From JAFAYN01 sp963733105 (GTDB lineage: Bacteria > Gemmatimonadota > Gemmatimonadetes > Longimicrobiales > Longimicrobiaceae), in assembly GCA_963733105.1 (NCBI GenBank), contig CAVTCB010000010.1, positions 372,001 to 436,000 on the forward strand: DNA of 64,000 bases, given 5' to 3'. Positions 50,397-60,104 of the stretch are shown here, one piece after another (position 1 is the first letter of the stretch; each line of letters starts with the position of its first letter). Below the pieces are notes generated by a model. It had not been told where the DNA came from, did no database searches, and worked only from the letters and a program-made list of their open reading frames with translations. The position numbers and the translations under genes were made by a program.

Positions 50397-51998
50397 TCAG
50401 CCCTCCACCACCCCCCCCACCAGCCGCACCTCCACACCGAAGAACCGCGAGAACAGCCCCGCCTTCTGCCGCAGCGCCCAGCGCTCCAGGAGCAGGTCGC
50501 CGGACGACTCCACCTCCAGCACCAGCTCCCCCTTCCGCACGCGGGCACGCACGGACTCCACGGCCTGCAGGTGCTCCCGGTCCAGGGCGTCCGCCACGCG
50601 GAGCAGGGCCGACATCCGGGCCACCCGCTCCCGCTCGTCCGGGGAGAGCCGCTCGAAGGAGTCGTGGTCCGTGGTCGGCTCGCCCTTGCGGTGGTAGCGC
50701 GCCACGTTGGCCACCAGCCAGATCTCCCCGGGCGCGAAGCCGGGGAGCTCGGACTGGGAGATGAGGTAGAGCGAGTGCTTGTGGTGCCGCTTGCGGGAGA
50801 TGTACGCCCCCACGTCGTGCAGCACGGCGGCGGCCAGGAGCACCCGCCGGTCGGCGGCGTCCAGCCCGTGGAGCTCGCGGAGCTGGTCGAAGAGCGAGCC
50901 CGCGGTGCGGGCCACGTGCAGGGCGTGCGCCTCGTCGAACAGGTAGCGCCGCCCCAGCGCGACGGCGCCCTCCACGACGCTGCGCTCGCGCCGGTCCTCC
51001 CACTCCTGGTGCGTGGTGAGGTCCTCCACCAGGTCCAGGAGGAGCCCGTCCTTGACGCCCACGCCGGGGACGTGGATCTCCTCGACGGCGGCCAGCGTCG
51101 CCACCCGCTCGTAGACCATGGCGGCGGGGAGGATGACGTCGGCGCGGTCGGCGCGCAGCCCCAGCTGCTCCATCCGCTGCCGGTACGAGAGGCGGGCAAG
51201 GAGCTGGATGGCTTCCCGCAGCTTGGCGACGGGGAGGACGCCGGCCCGGCCGCCGCGTGGCGGGGTGCCGGCCAGCTTGGCCAGCGCCTCGGCGTTCCCG
51301 CCGGTGGCGATCATCCCGGCGGGGTTCCAGTGCTGCGCGGCGACGGGGATCTGGAGGGTGGCGGCGTACTCGCGCAGGAGCCGCTGGAAGCGTCCCGGCT
51401 CCTCGCCGGAGGCGGACAGCTCCTCCAGGAGCCGCACGGAGCCCATGGTGTGCGACTCGCTCCACAGGATGCCGGCGTCGTCCACCAGCGACACCTCGAC
51501 GCTCCCGCCCCCCAGGTCCACGGAGATCCACTTGTCGCGCCCCATCTCCACGCGGCTGCGGATGGCCTGGTGGACCAGCCGGGCCTCCTCGTACCCGGTG
51601 ATGACCTCCAGCTCGATCCCGGCCTCTTCCCGGACGCGGCGGACGAGCTCGGCGCCGTTGCGGCTCTCGCGCACGGCGCTGGTGGCGGTGGCGCGGTAGT
51701 GCTCCACGCCCAGCCGCTCCATCCGCGCGCGGAAGTCCACGAACTGCTCCACCGCGGCCTGCACGGCCTCGGGCGCCAGCTTCCCGGTGAGGAACACGTC
51801 GTGCCCCAGCCGCACGGGGGCGCGCACCTGGTCCAGCACCGTGCGCTCCGCGGGCCCGGTGAACTCGGCGGCGACGAAGCGGATGGCGTTGGAGCCCACG
51901 TCCACGGAGGCCACGCGCAGGGGGAAGGAGGCCGCGGGCTGCGCTTCCTGCCGCGGGCGCGTGGCCGGGGTGCGTGCGGGGGCGCGGAGTCGGCTCAT
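50397..51998 (-). CDS. Ppx/GppA family phosphatase with HD domain
   Basis: A 533-residue exopolyphosphatase/guanosine pentaphosphate phosphohydrolase-like protein. ATP-binding fold motifs: SVDVGSNAIRF at the N-terminus (after a 25-residue disordered leader), ATSAVRESRNG, SVDLGGGSVEVS and AMIATGGNAEAL. The C-terminal part has an HD-like domain (LLAAAVLHDVGAYIS, KHSLYLISQSEL) as in full-length E. coli Ppx. It acts in stringent-response and polyphosphate metabolism in the family. ATG 51998 removes an unlikely 25-residue extension. No ppk gene lies nearby. Confidence 0.92.
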   Translation of the reverse strand: MSRLRAPARTPATRPRQEAQPAASFPLRVASVDVGSNAIRFVAAEFTGPAERTVLDQVRAPVRLGHDVFLTGKLAPEAVQAAVEQFVDFRARMERLGVEHYRATATSAVRESRNGAELVRRVREEAGIELEVITGYEEARLVHQAIRSRVEMGRDKWISVDLGGGSVEVSLVDDAGILWSESHTMGSVRLLEELSASGEEPGRFQRLLREYAATLQIPVAAQHWNPAGMIATGGNAEALAKLAGTPPRGGRAGVLPVAKLREAIQLLARLSYRQRMEQLGLRADRADVILPAAMVYERVATLAAVEEIHVPGVGVKDGLLLDLVEDLTTHQEWEDRRERSVVEGAVALGRRYLFDEAHALHVARTAGSLFDQLRELHGLDAADRRVLLAAAVLHDVGAYISRKRHHKHSLYLISQSELPGFAPGEIWLVANVARYHRKGEPTTDHDSFERLSPDERERVARMSALLRVADALDREHLQAVESVRARVRKGELVLEVESSGDLLLERWALRQKAGLFSRFFGVEVRLVGGVVEG

Positions 51999-52093
51999 CA
52001 CGCGGAGGTGGAGGGGGCGGAACGACGGTCGGTGGAAGACAGGGCGGACCGCAAGACTTGATCCGGGGTTCATCGAACTCCCCGCTCATGCTT

Positions 52094-52131
52094 CTTGTAC
52101 CGTTGATCGGTATAAGAACACTCCCTATCTT
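52094..52131 (+). promoter_or_regulatory. higBA promoter and operator
   Basis: TTGATC (52103-52108) and TATCTT (52126-52131) with a 17-bp spacer make a good promoter. An imperfect palindrome CTTGTACCG/CGGTATAAG (52094-52116) covers the -35 box, a likely HigA binding site. It begins 78 bp upstream of higB. Confidence 0.72.
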
Positions 52132-52175
52132 GGTTGGAACTGCGGGAAAGCACCGGAGCCGAACCATACCGGTAC

Positions 52176-52469
52176 ATGATCCAGACGTTCAGAGGCCAGG
52201 GAACGGAGGACGTCTTCGATGATGCCGACACCCGGGCTGCCCGGAAGACTTGCCCGCAGGAGCTGTGGCGGGTTGCCCGCCGAAAGCTGGCCTACCTCGA
52301 CGCGGCTTCGGTGCTCGGAGACTTGGCGGTTCCGCCGAACAACCGGCTGGAGAAGCTCAGCGGCGATCGGAAGGGGGAGCACAGCATCCGGATCAACGAC
52401 CAGTACCGGATCTGCTTCCGCTGGACGGAGAGCGGTCCGGAAGACGTTGAGATCGTCGATTATCACTGA
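52176..52469 (+). CDS. higB: HigB-type toxin (RelE superfamily)
   Basis: A 97-residue RelE-like mRNA interferase of the HigB/'killer protein' group. Landmarks are IQTFRGQGTEDVF at the start, ARKTCPQELWRVARRKLAYLDAA, VPPNNRLEKLSGDRKGEHSIRINDQYRICFRW and VEIVDYH. The Lys/Arg/His pattern of the active site is present. ATG 52176 is used, since earlier in-frame residues do not fit. The order toxin-antitoxin with 56 bp between is typical of higBA. Confidence 0.93.
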   Translation: MIQTFRGQGTEDVFDDADTRAARKTCPQELWRVARRKLAYLDAASVLGDLAVPPNNRLEKLSGDRKGEHSIRINDQYRICFRWTESGPEDVEIVDYH

Positions 52470-52525
52470 CTCCGTACCGGTGTGCGCCACCGGATTCGAG
52501 ACCTGAACGACAGGGAGTTACCGTC

Positions 52526-52837
52526 ATGCCGCGCCTGCCGAAGAACAGTGCCCCGATTCATCCCGGGGAGGTCTTGCAGGAGGAGTTCCTCGTGCCTTTC
52601 GGACTCACGCAGTCGGAACTGGCGGTGAAGCTGGGAGTGCCCTTTCAGCGGATCAACCTGATCGTGAACGGGAAGCGGGGCATCACGCCCGACACGGCGC
52701 TCCGGCTGTCCCGCTTCTTCGGCACCACGCCCGACGTCTGGCTGAACCTGCAACTCGCGTGGGACCTCTGGCACGCCGTGCATTCCCCGGATGCGGAAGA
52801 GATCGACAAGATCCAGCCTTTCAAGGGCGCCGCATAG
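52526..52837 (+). CDS. higA: HigA-type antitoxin
   Basis: A 103-residue XRE-family antitoxin. PIHPGEVLQEEFLVPFGLTQSELAVKLGV at residues 9-37 and NLIVNGKRGITPDTALRLSRFFGTTPDVWLNLQ form the HTH and its extension, characteristic of HigA. It binds HigB and represses the operon through the upstream palindrome. A 12-bp hairpin follows the stop. Confidence 0.94.
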   Translation: MPRLPKNSAPIHPGEVLQEEFLVPFGLTQSELAVKLGVPFQRINLIVNGKRGITPDTALRLSRFFGTTPDVWLNLQLAWDLWHAVHSPDAEEIDKIQPFKGAA

Positions 52838-52872
52838 GACAGGAGCTGCGCAGAGGAGCACCACACAACGAG

Positions 52873-52905
52873 CGAGCCCTTCCCTGACTGCCGGGGAAGG
52901 GCTCG
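52873..52905. terminator. bidirectional terminator
   Basis: A perfect 12-bp stem (52873-52884 and 52894-52905) between higA and the convergent Cys-rich peptide gene. Confidence 0.8.
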
Positions 52906-52929
52906 TTCATGGGCGCACGGGCCGGCGGT

Positions 52930-53136
52930 TCAGGGCACGTAGCACCCGCAGTATCGGCACATGAAGTCGCTCGGGTTGGCGATGCAGAGGTCAAGGTTCT
53001 CCTCGCAGTACCCGACGCAGCTGGGCCTTGCGGCAGCCGGGGGCGAGGCGAGCGCCTGGGTGGCGCCGAACACCAGCACGGCGGCGCTCGGGACGGCGAA
53101 CAGCGTGCGGAGCAGGCGTCGGTTCCTGTGGCTCAT
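52930..53136 (-). CDS. small secreted Cys-rich peptide (68 aa)
   Basis: A 68-residue exported peptide. Residues 1-30 are a basic signal sequence (MSHRNRRLLRTLFA then hydrophobic, ending ALA). The mature part of about 38 residues contains six Cys: C-x3-C-x6-C-x7-C-x2-C-x-C, ending CGCYVP. It follows the same design as the peptides at 14.6-15.1 kb (short, exported, GAT-A-A signal end, Cys-rich) but is not obviously homologous in the mature part. An AGGACC site precedes ATG 53136. The function is unknown; disulfide-rich antimicrobial or surface peptide is possible. Confidence 0.75.
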   Translation of the reverse strand: MSHRNRRLLRTLFAVPSAAVLVFGATQALASPPAAARPSCVGYCEENLDLCIANPSDFMCRYCGCYVP

Positions 53137-53243
53137 CGGGTCCTCCGGGTGGCGTCGGTTTCGGCTCCCCCCGTGCTCCGGGGCACGTCGCGAGAGCCAT
53201 GGCAGAGTGTCCACCCGGCACCGCTTTTTCGTGCCGTAAATCT

Positions 53244-54903
53244 TCACTGGCGGCAGGGAATGCCGGGGTCGGGGCGCGGGGCGTCCACCACGGGGCGGCG
53301 GTCCAGATCCGCCACCGCGCCCACCACGTCGCGGACGAGGCCCGCCACCCGCTGCATGGTGCCAAGGTCGGACGTACTGCGCCTCGTCGGTCACCATGTG
53401 GTAGTCGCGGTGCCACCCCGCGGAGAAGAAGACGATGGGGATTCCGTAGCGGGCGTACAGGTAGTGGTCGCTGCGGCAGTACCCCATGGCCGGGTGCCCC
53501 GGCGCGTCGAGCGCGTAGTCGAGCGCGAAGGGGCGCGGCCGCGCGGCGTTGACCCGCTCCACCAGGTCGCCCAGCTCCGTGGAGAGGCGCCGCGACCCCA
53601 GCAGGAAGAGCGCGTCGGCCCGGCTCCCGGGGACGTCGGCCGGCCCGCCGCGGCTCACCTGGTCCATGTTCACCTCGGCGACGATGGAGTCGCGCGGCAC
53701 GGTGGGGTGGTCGGTGAAGTACTGCGCGCCGAAGAGCCCCTTCTCCTCGGCCGTGTGCCAGACGAGAAGGATGGAGCGGCGGGCGGGGCTCCGCGCGAAG
53801 TGCTCGGCCAGGGCGAGCTCCACGGCGCTCCCGCTGGCGTCGTCGTCGGCGCCGTTGAAGACGGAGTCGCGGCGCGCGGGGCGCACGCGCCGCAGGGAGT
53901 CCAGCGCCGCGCGGATGCGCACGGCCTCCTCGGCGGTCGCCTCGCGGGGCGGGTCGTTGGCGCCGAGCGGCCGGACCACGGCGTTGAACGCCCGCACCGA
54001 GTCGTGGTCCAGCGGGACGGGGGCGACGCCGACGTGATCGCTGTGGGCGCCCACCGCCACGTACTGGCCGCGGAGCGCCGGGTCGGTCCCCGGGACGATC
54101 CCCACCACGTTGCGGGCGGGGAAGGGGGTGGGGGCCTCCCGGAAGCCGGCGGAGCCGCTCAGCGTCTTCCCGGCGGCGCCGGGGCGCAGCCCGGCGGGCG
54201 GCGCTCCCAGCATGCGCTCGGCCGCCGCGGTGGTGACCAGCAGGGCGGGGACGCCGGGGTACGGCGAGGCGGGGTCGGACAGGGAGGCGAAGGGCTGGTG
54301 CAGGAAGGCGAGCTGGGCGGGGGTGGCCAGCTCCTTCCCGGCGACCGCCACCGCGGCCGCGCCCCCGTAGGCGGCGATCGGCGCGGCGGAGGCGCCGAGC
54401 GGGAGCTGCGCGTTGGCGGTGGGCGCCGCCGGGAGGAGCACCACCACCTTGCCGCGCGCCTGCTCCGGCGGGATCAGCTCCCCGCCCACGCGTCCCCCGA
54501 ACACCACCGGGACCGCCTCGCCGCGGAAGCGCTCGCCGAGGAAGGTGAGCCCCACCGTGCGGAGCGGGAGGAAGTCGGCCTCCATCGCCAGCGGCGGGCC
54601 GCCGTCCACCCGCAGCGTGGAGGACGGGTCCAGCGTGCGCTCCACCAGCGGGATGCTTTGGAAGTACGTCCCGTCCTCCCCCGCCGGCCGCACCCCCAGC
54701 CGCCGCAGCTCGCGGGCGATGTAGTCGGTGGCGCGCACGTTCCCCACCCGGCCGGCGTCGCGGCCCAGCATGGAGTCGTGGGCGAGGGCGTGCAGGTGCG
54801 CGCGGAGGGTCTCCCGGCTCACCTCGCCACGCGCCGACTGGCCGGCGAGCGCGGAAGGGAGGAGGAGCGCGGGGAGCAGCAGGAAGCGGAAGCAGGATCG
54901 CAT
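53244..54903 (-). pseudogene. M28 family peptidase, one frameshift
   Basis: Exported zinc aminopeptidase, about 552 residues when corrected. Residues 1-21 are a signal peptide (ATG 54903). A PA domain is inserted around 140-280. Zinc and catalytic motifs: GAHSDHVG, NGADDDASGSA, HTAEEKGLFGAQY and CRSDHYLYARYGIPIVFF. After HMVTDEAQYV the frame breaks at about 53369; the true end (DLGTMQRVAGLV, VVDAPRPDPGIPCRQ) reads in the next frame to the stop at 53244. One extra C explains it. Only the last 42 residues are affected. Confidence 0.87.
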
Positions 54904-54999
54904 GCGAGCCTCGGGCGGGAGGGGAAACCGGTCGTGCGGAGCGGCGGCGCCCGCAAGATCGTGCGCCGGCCGCCTCCCCGTCAAACCGCGCCCCGCCGG

Positions 55000-55027
55000 C
55001 TGTCCCCTGTCCCCTGTCCCCTGTCCC
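55000..55027. repeat. 4 x 7-bp tandem repeat (CTGTCCC)
   Basis: Four perfect heptads between the M28 and cyanophycinase genes, with flanks (CCCCGCCGGC / CTGCCGT) identical to the copy at 7074-7101. Confidence 0.88.
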
Positions 55028-55036
55028 CTGCCGTCC

Positions 55037-55980
55037 CTATCCCGCGACCCCGTCGCCCCGCACCACCTCCATCTCCCCGCGTCCCCCCACCAGCACCTCC
55101 AGCTCGCGGTCGCGCAGGTCGAGCGTGTACCCCGCGCCGACGATCCCCACGCGCAGGTAGCTGAGCGTGAGCGGCTTCCCGTTCATGCACTCGTCGGCGT
55201 TGTCGAAGCGCACGCCGCGGCCGTCCACGAAGGTCACCGAGCCCGCGCCCCACCACCTCCCCCAGGTGCCCGCGCACCACCAGCGCGGTGTCCTCGTCGA
55301 TCCCCAGCCCCATCAGCTCCGGGTTCTGCGCGATGACCATGAACAGGCGCTGCAGCCGGCGGCGCTGCGTGAAGTGCGTGTCGATCATGGCGCGGAACCC
55401 CAGCAGCCCGAAGCCGGGGCCCAGGTGGAGGTCCTGCATCTGGCCGTACTCGTCGGGCTCGCCGCCGGCCAGGATGGTCTCGGTGAGCGCCGCGGCGCCC
55501 GCGCTGGTGCCGCAGAGCGTGGCCCCGCGGGCGTACGCCTCGCGGATGGCGCGGTCCACGCGCGAGCCGCCCAGCGTGGCCACCAGGTGCACCTGGTCCG
55601 CCGCCGCCGAAGAAGATCCCGTCCGCGTCCGGCCATCATCTCCGCGACGCGGCGGTCCTGCGCGAGGTCGCGGCGGTCGATGACGGGGATCTCCACGTTG
55701 TGCGCCCCCGCCCGCGCGAAGTCCTTCATCCACTCGCGCGCGGAGCCCGCCGGGTCGCTGCGAGGCGGTGGTGATCCCCACGATCTTGCCTCCCGTCCCG
55801 CGCGTTGCAGAGGTCGCAGGAAGCGCGCCCAGCGCCTCGCCCGTCGGGTCGCACGCCCCGCCGATGAGCACCAGCGCTGCCCGCCGGGCGGTCCGAGCGG
55901 CGGCGGTTGACGGGCTCCTCGGAGGGGGCGGGGTGGACGGCGGCGGGGGCTCCGCCGTTGCCGTTGCTGGGACTTCGCAT
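55037..55980 (-). pseudogene. cphB: cyanophycinase, several frameshifts
   Basis: Serine-type exopeptidase (S51) degrading cyanophycin to beta-Asp-Arg dipeptides; about 314 residues if corrected. It begins at ATG 55980 (MRSPSNGNGG), followed by LIGGACDPTGEALG. The nucleophile Ser is in LCGTSAGAAALTET and the conserved DTHFTQRRRLQRL, GLGIDEDTALVV and GAGSVTFVDG follow. At least four single-base shifts (near 55240, 55610, 55760 and 55800) break the frame, while each piece keeps strong family identity without internal stops. Sequence error is the likeliest cause. Confidence 0.85.
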
Positions 55981-57045
55981 CGGTCCGGACCGGTTCGGGT
56001 TGCAGCTCTTCGCAGCGCGAGCATCGCCAGCGCGGCGGCCACCTGCGCGTCCACGGGGACGTCCGCGAGGAGCGGGCCGCCGTCGACGTCGCTCGCCCCG
56101 GCTCTCGAAGACGATGCGCCCGTCGCGCACCGTCGCCACGGCGTGCGCCACCCGCGCGTCGCGCGCGGTGACGTCCGTCGTCGGTGGCGAAGACGGCCAC
56201 GCGGCACCCCGCGTCGCGCGCCAGGTCCTGCACCTCCCACTCCTTGGCGGGCACGACCACGATCCCGCCGTCGCGGCACCGCGTCGGCCAGCACGGAGAC
56301 CAGGCGCTGCGCCGCGCTCCTGGTCGCGGTAGCGGTCGGGGACGTCCTGCGCGGCGCGCGTCCAGGACGATGGCGATCTCGGAGCGGGCGTAGGGGAGCC
56401 CGGCGTTCAGCAGGTACGACGGGGGCCACGTCCACGATCAGCGCCTCGTCGGCGATGCCGCGGCGCAGCATCTCCGCGCGCACGGCGCGCCCGGTCGCCG
56501 CCGCCGGTGATGCCGCAGAGCACGCTGCTGCCGGAGCGGCGGGACGTCGGGCGACTCGGCCAGCGCCTCGCAGCTCGGCCAGCGCGTGCTCCACCCCGGC
56601 GAGCGTCGCCCGCGAAGGCGTGCTGCACCGTCTCCAGCGCCAGCGCCGCGGCGCGCAGCCCCACCTCGGCGTGCAGGTGCTCGAACACGACGGTGTACTC
56701 CCCCGGCCGGTCGCCGCCGCGGGCGCGCCCGTAGCCGACGTCGTGCCCCATCATGGTCTGCAGCTCCAGCCCCACGTGCTCGGCGATGTGCGGCGCGTAG
56801 GTGCCGCGGCGCAGGCGCGTGACGAAGCCGCCCCGCTCGCCGATGGAGCAGCGGTGCTCGACGAGCCCGGGCAGCGCGGCCATCAGCGCGTCGGTGAAGC
56901 CGGGCACCTGGGCCGAGTGGATCTCGTCGTACGCGCCCACCTCCACGTCCATCCGGGTGACCGGGCGGCGCGACCAGAAGTTGGCCCCGCGGAGGGAGCG
57001 GAGGGAGACGAGCCGGATCTCGGTGAACGGGTCGGGGAGCTCCAT
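55981..57045 (-). pseudogene. cyanophycin synthetase-like protein lacking ATP-grasp, frameshifted
   Basis: Starts 3 bp after cphA at ATG 57045. The first 150 residues match the N-terminal domain of cyanophycin synthetase (RLVSLRSLRGANFWSRRPVT, GFTDALMAALPGLVEHRCS, IAEHVGLELQTMMGHDVGY). The ATP-grasp domain is missing; the rest, in pieces in several frames, resembles a Mur-ligase-type region (ALIVDVAPSYLLNAGLPYARSE, VVPAKEWEVQDLARDAGCRVAVFATDD). The 3' boundary is uncertain because of shifts around 56000-56300; I end it at cphB. Its role may be a helper or a divergent synthetase. Confidence 0.65.
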
Positions 57046-57048
57046 CGC

Positions 57049-59733
57049 TCAGACGGCGGCGCTGCCGTCGGAGAAGGGGCGGATCTGCGCCAGCACCGCG
57101 GGCACGTCGTCCGCCAGGATCAGCAGCAGGTCCCCGTCCCCCAGCTCGCTCAGCGCCCGCTCCACCGCCTCCGGCTCCGGGAGGACCACCTCGATGCGAG
57201 CCGTCCTCCATCCCCCCCTCGCGCAGCCCCTCGACCATGAGCCGCGCGATCTCGCCGTCCGCGCGGCCGCGGCGGTCGGGGTCCTCCTTGACGATGACCC
57301 GGTCCAGCCGGGCGCACAGCCGCCCCACCCCGCGGATGTCCTCGTCGCGCCGGTCGCCGGGGACGGTGAGCACGCCCGATGCGGCGGCGTGGCGGGGAGG
57401 CTCAGCGACCAGGTCCACCAGCCCCTCCACCGCCGCCGGGTTGTGCGCGTAGTCCACCAGCACCCGCGCCCCGCCCCACGCGCAGCAGGTTGAGCCGCCC
57501 GGGCGTCATGGACGGCGAGGGGAAGAAGGAGAGGAGCCCGGCGCGGATGGTGTCGTAGCGCACCCCCTGCACGTACGCGGTGGCGATGGCGGCCAGGATG
57601 TTCTGCTGCTGGAACCGCGCGGCGCCGCCCAGCATCAGCGGCACCTCGCGCACGCTGGCGATGGGGATGCGCAGCCGCCCGCGGCGGATGACGAAGGTGT
57701 CGTCCTCGATGCGCGCGCCGATCCCGCCGCGCCGCACGTGGTCGTCGAAGAGCGCGTTCTCCCCCTCCGGGCGGGTGGAGAAGAGGACGATGTCCGCCGC
57801 CGGTGCGGTCGCGCATGGCGTACACCAGCGGGTCGTCGGCGTTGAGCACGGCGTGCCCCTCGCGCTTCACCACCGCGGGGACCACCGCCTTGACCTCGGC
57901 CAGCTGCTCCAGGGTGTTGATGCCGCGCAGCCCCAGGTGGTCGGCGCGTCACGTTGAGCACCACGCCCACGTCCGCGCTCGTCGAAGCCCAGCCCCGCGC
58001 GCAGGATGCCCGCCGCGCGCCGTCTCCAGCACCGCCACGTCCACCGTGGGGTTGGAGAGGATGATGTTGGCGGAGAAGGGGCCCGTCATGTCCCCCTCCA
58101 TCACCAGCCGGTTCTGCAGGTAGACGCCGTCGGTGGTGGTGAAGCCCACCGTCTTCCCCGTGTGCCGGAAGAGGTGCGCCATCAGGCGGGTGGTGGTGGT
58201 CTTCCCGTTGGTCCCGGTGATGGCGATGACGGGGATGGTGTACTCCGCCCCCGGCGGGTACAGCATGTCGACGATGGGCGCGCCCACGTTGCGCGCGGCG
58301 GCCCTCGCCGGGGTGCGTGTGCATCCGCAGCCCCGGGGCCGCGTTGACCTCGATGATGACCGCCCCGTTCTCGCGGAAGGGGACGGAGATGTCGGGCGAG
58401 AGCACGTCGATGCCCGGCGATGTCCAGCCCCACGATCCCCGCGGCCATCTCGCACGCGGTCACGTTGTCGGGGTGGATCTCGTCCGTGCGGTCGATGGAG
58501 GTGCCCCCGGTGGAGAGGTTGGCGGTGGCCCGCAGCGGACACCGTCTCCCCGCCGCGGGGACGCTCTCCAGGTCAGCCCGCGCGAGGCCAGGAACTCCTC
58601 GGTGCGCTCGTCGTCCGGGAGGCGGGTGAGCACCTTGGTGTGCCCCTTCCCCCGGCGCGGGTCGCGGTTGGCGGCGGCGATCAGCTCGCGCACGGTGGAG
58701 CGCCCGTCGCCCACCACGTGCGCGGGGACGCGCTCCGCCACCGCCACCATCTTCCCGTCCACCACCAGCACCCGGTGGTCGCGCCCGGTGACGAAGCTGC
58801 TCCACCACCACCCGCCGCCCGTAGGCGCTGGCGAGGCGCCACGCCCGGCGGATGGCCTCGTCGTCGTCCAGGCGGCCGGAGATCCCGCGCCCGTGGCTGG
58901 CGTCCAGCGGCTTGAGCAGCACCGGGAAGCCGATCTCGTGCGCCACCTCGATGGCCCCGTCCAGCGTGGTGGCGGTGTCGCCCTCCGGCACGGGGAGGCC
59001 GATGTTGCGCAGCACGCGGCGGGTGTCGTCCTTGTCCTGCGCGATCTCCACCCCGATGGCGCTGGTGTAGTCGGACATGGCCGCCTGGATGCGGCGCAGG
59101 TTCTTCCCCAGCCCCAGCTGCACCAGCGAGGAGTTGTTGAGCCGCCGCACCGGGATGCCGCGCCGCTGCGCCTCCTCCACGATGGCCGCGGTGGAGGGCC
59201 CCAGCCGCACGTCCTCCAGGAGGTCGTGCAGGTCCTCCACCATCTCCTGCGCGTCGGGCGACCTCGCCCGCGATGCACGCGCGCACCAGCCGCACCGCGT
59301 CGCGCACGCTCTGCAGGCCGACGTCCTCCTCCTCGTACGCCACGATCAGCCACCACACGCCCTCGTCCCCCGACTCCACCACCCGCCCGAAGCTGACGTC
59401 GGAGCCGGCCAGCGTCTGCAGCTCCAGCGCGACGTGCTCCAGGACGTGGGGGAGGTGCGTCCCCTCGCGGAGCCGCTCCACGAAGCCGCCCCGCTCGCCG
59501 CGCGAGCAGGGGTGCTCCTGGAGCGTGGGGACGGCCTCCAGGAGGCGGTCGGTGAACCCGGGGATCAGGTCGGAGGTGACGTCCTCCAGCGACCCCAGCC
59601 GGAGGTCGCAGGCGATGACGGGGGCCAGCCTCCAGAAGTTGGGCCCGCGCACCGCCCGCAGGCGGGAGACGCGCAGCTCCTCCGGGTCCAGCGCGGGCGC
59701 CGCCGGGGCGGCGTCGGTCTCTGTCCGGCTCAT
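57049..59733 (-). pseudogene. cphA: cyanophycin synthetase, many frameshifts
   Basis: ATP-dependent polymerase of Asp and Arg into cyanophycin, about 890 residues when frames are joined. The N-terminal domain begins ELRVSRLRAVRGPNFWRLAPV. The ATP-grasp domain shows NNSSLVQLGLGKNLRRIQAAM, GFPVLLKPLDASHGRGI and VNAAPGLRMHTHP. The Mur-like domain has ITGTNGKTTTTRL (P-loop) and VLVDYAHNPAAVEGLVDL. About ten or more single-base shifts occur (for example near 59262, 58797, 58576, 58420, 58303, 57948, 57800, 57473 and 57198). All pieces are family-like and free of stops, so this is probably an intact gene in poor-quality sequence. Confidence 0.88.
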
Positions 59734-59752
59734 GAATGGCTCGTGGAGGGCT

Positions 59753-59947
59753 TCAGTACCGGTCGTGCCCGGCGGGAGGGCCGTACGCCTCCGGGGCGGG
59801 GGTCCCCCGGCCGTGGGCGGCGCCGAAGTCGCGCGGGCGCGGCGCGTCGCCGCAGTCGATGCGGCGCGCGTGCGCGTCGCCGGGGAGGGCCGGGCGCGTG
59901 CCGGCCGGGCGTTCCGTGGTGGTTCGGTCCGTGGCTCGGTCCATCAT
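59753..59947 (-). CDS. possible small protein upstream of cphA (64 aa)
   Basis: A 64-residue frame starting MMDRATDRTTTERPAG and ending PPAGHDRY, 19 bp before cphA. It is hydrophilic and rich in Pro, Gly and Asp. No family is recognised. Its position suggests it could be the first gene of the cph operon, or just part of a long leader. The overlapping frame at 59730-60023 is less credible. Confidence 0.35.
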   Translation of the reverse strand: MMDRATDRTTTERPAGTRPALPGDAHARRIDCGDAPRPRDFGAAHGRGTPAPEAYGPPAGHDRY

Positions 59948-60104
59948 GGGGCACCTGCGGTTCGTTCCCTCCGTGCGGCGCGTCCGGGGCGCCGCGGGGA
60001 TGTGCACAGGTCGCACGAAGCATACCATGCGGGGCCTTGCCGGGAGCGCCCGCGCGCGCTCACATTCCGGCCGAGCCCCCTTCTCTCCCCGCCGCCGGAG
60101 CCCC

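Noticed and set aside
59730..60023. 97-codon minus-strand frame upstream of cphA
   Set aside because: Its sequence is low-complexity Arg/Pro/His; the alternative frame at 59753-59947 is somewhat more protein-like, though also uncertain.
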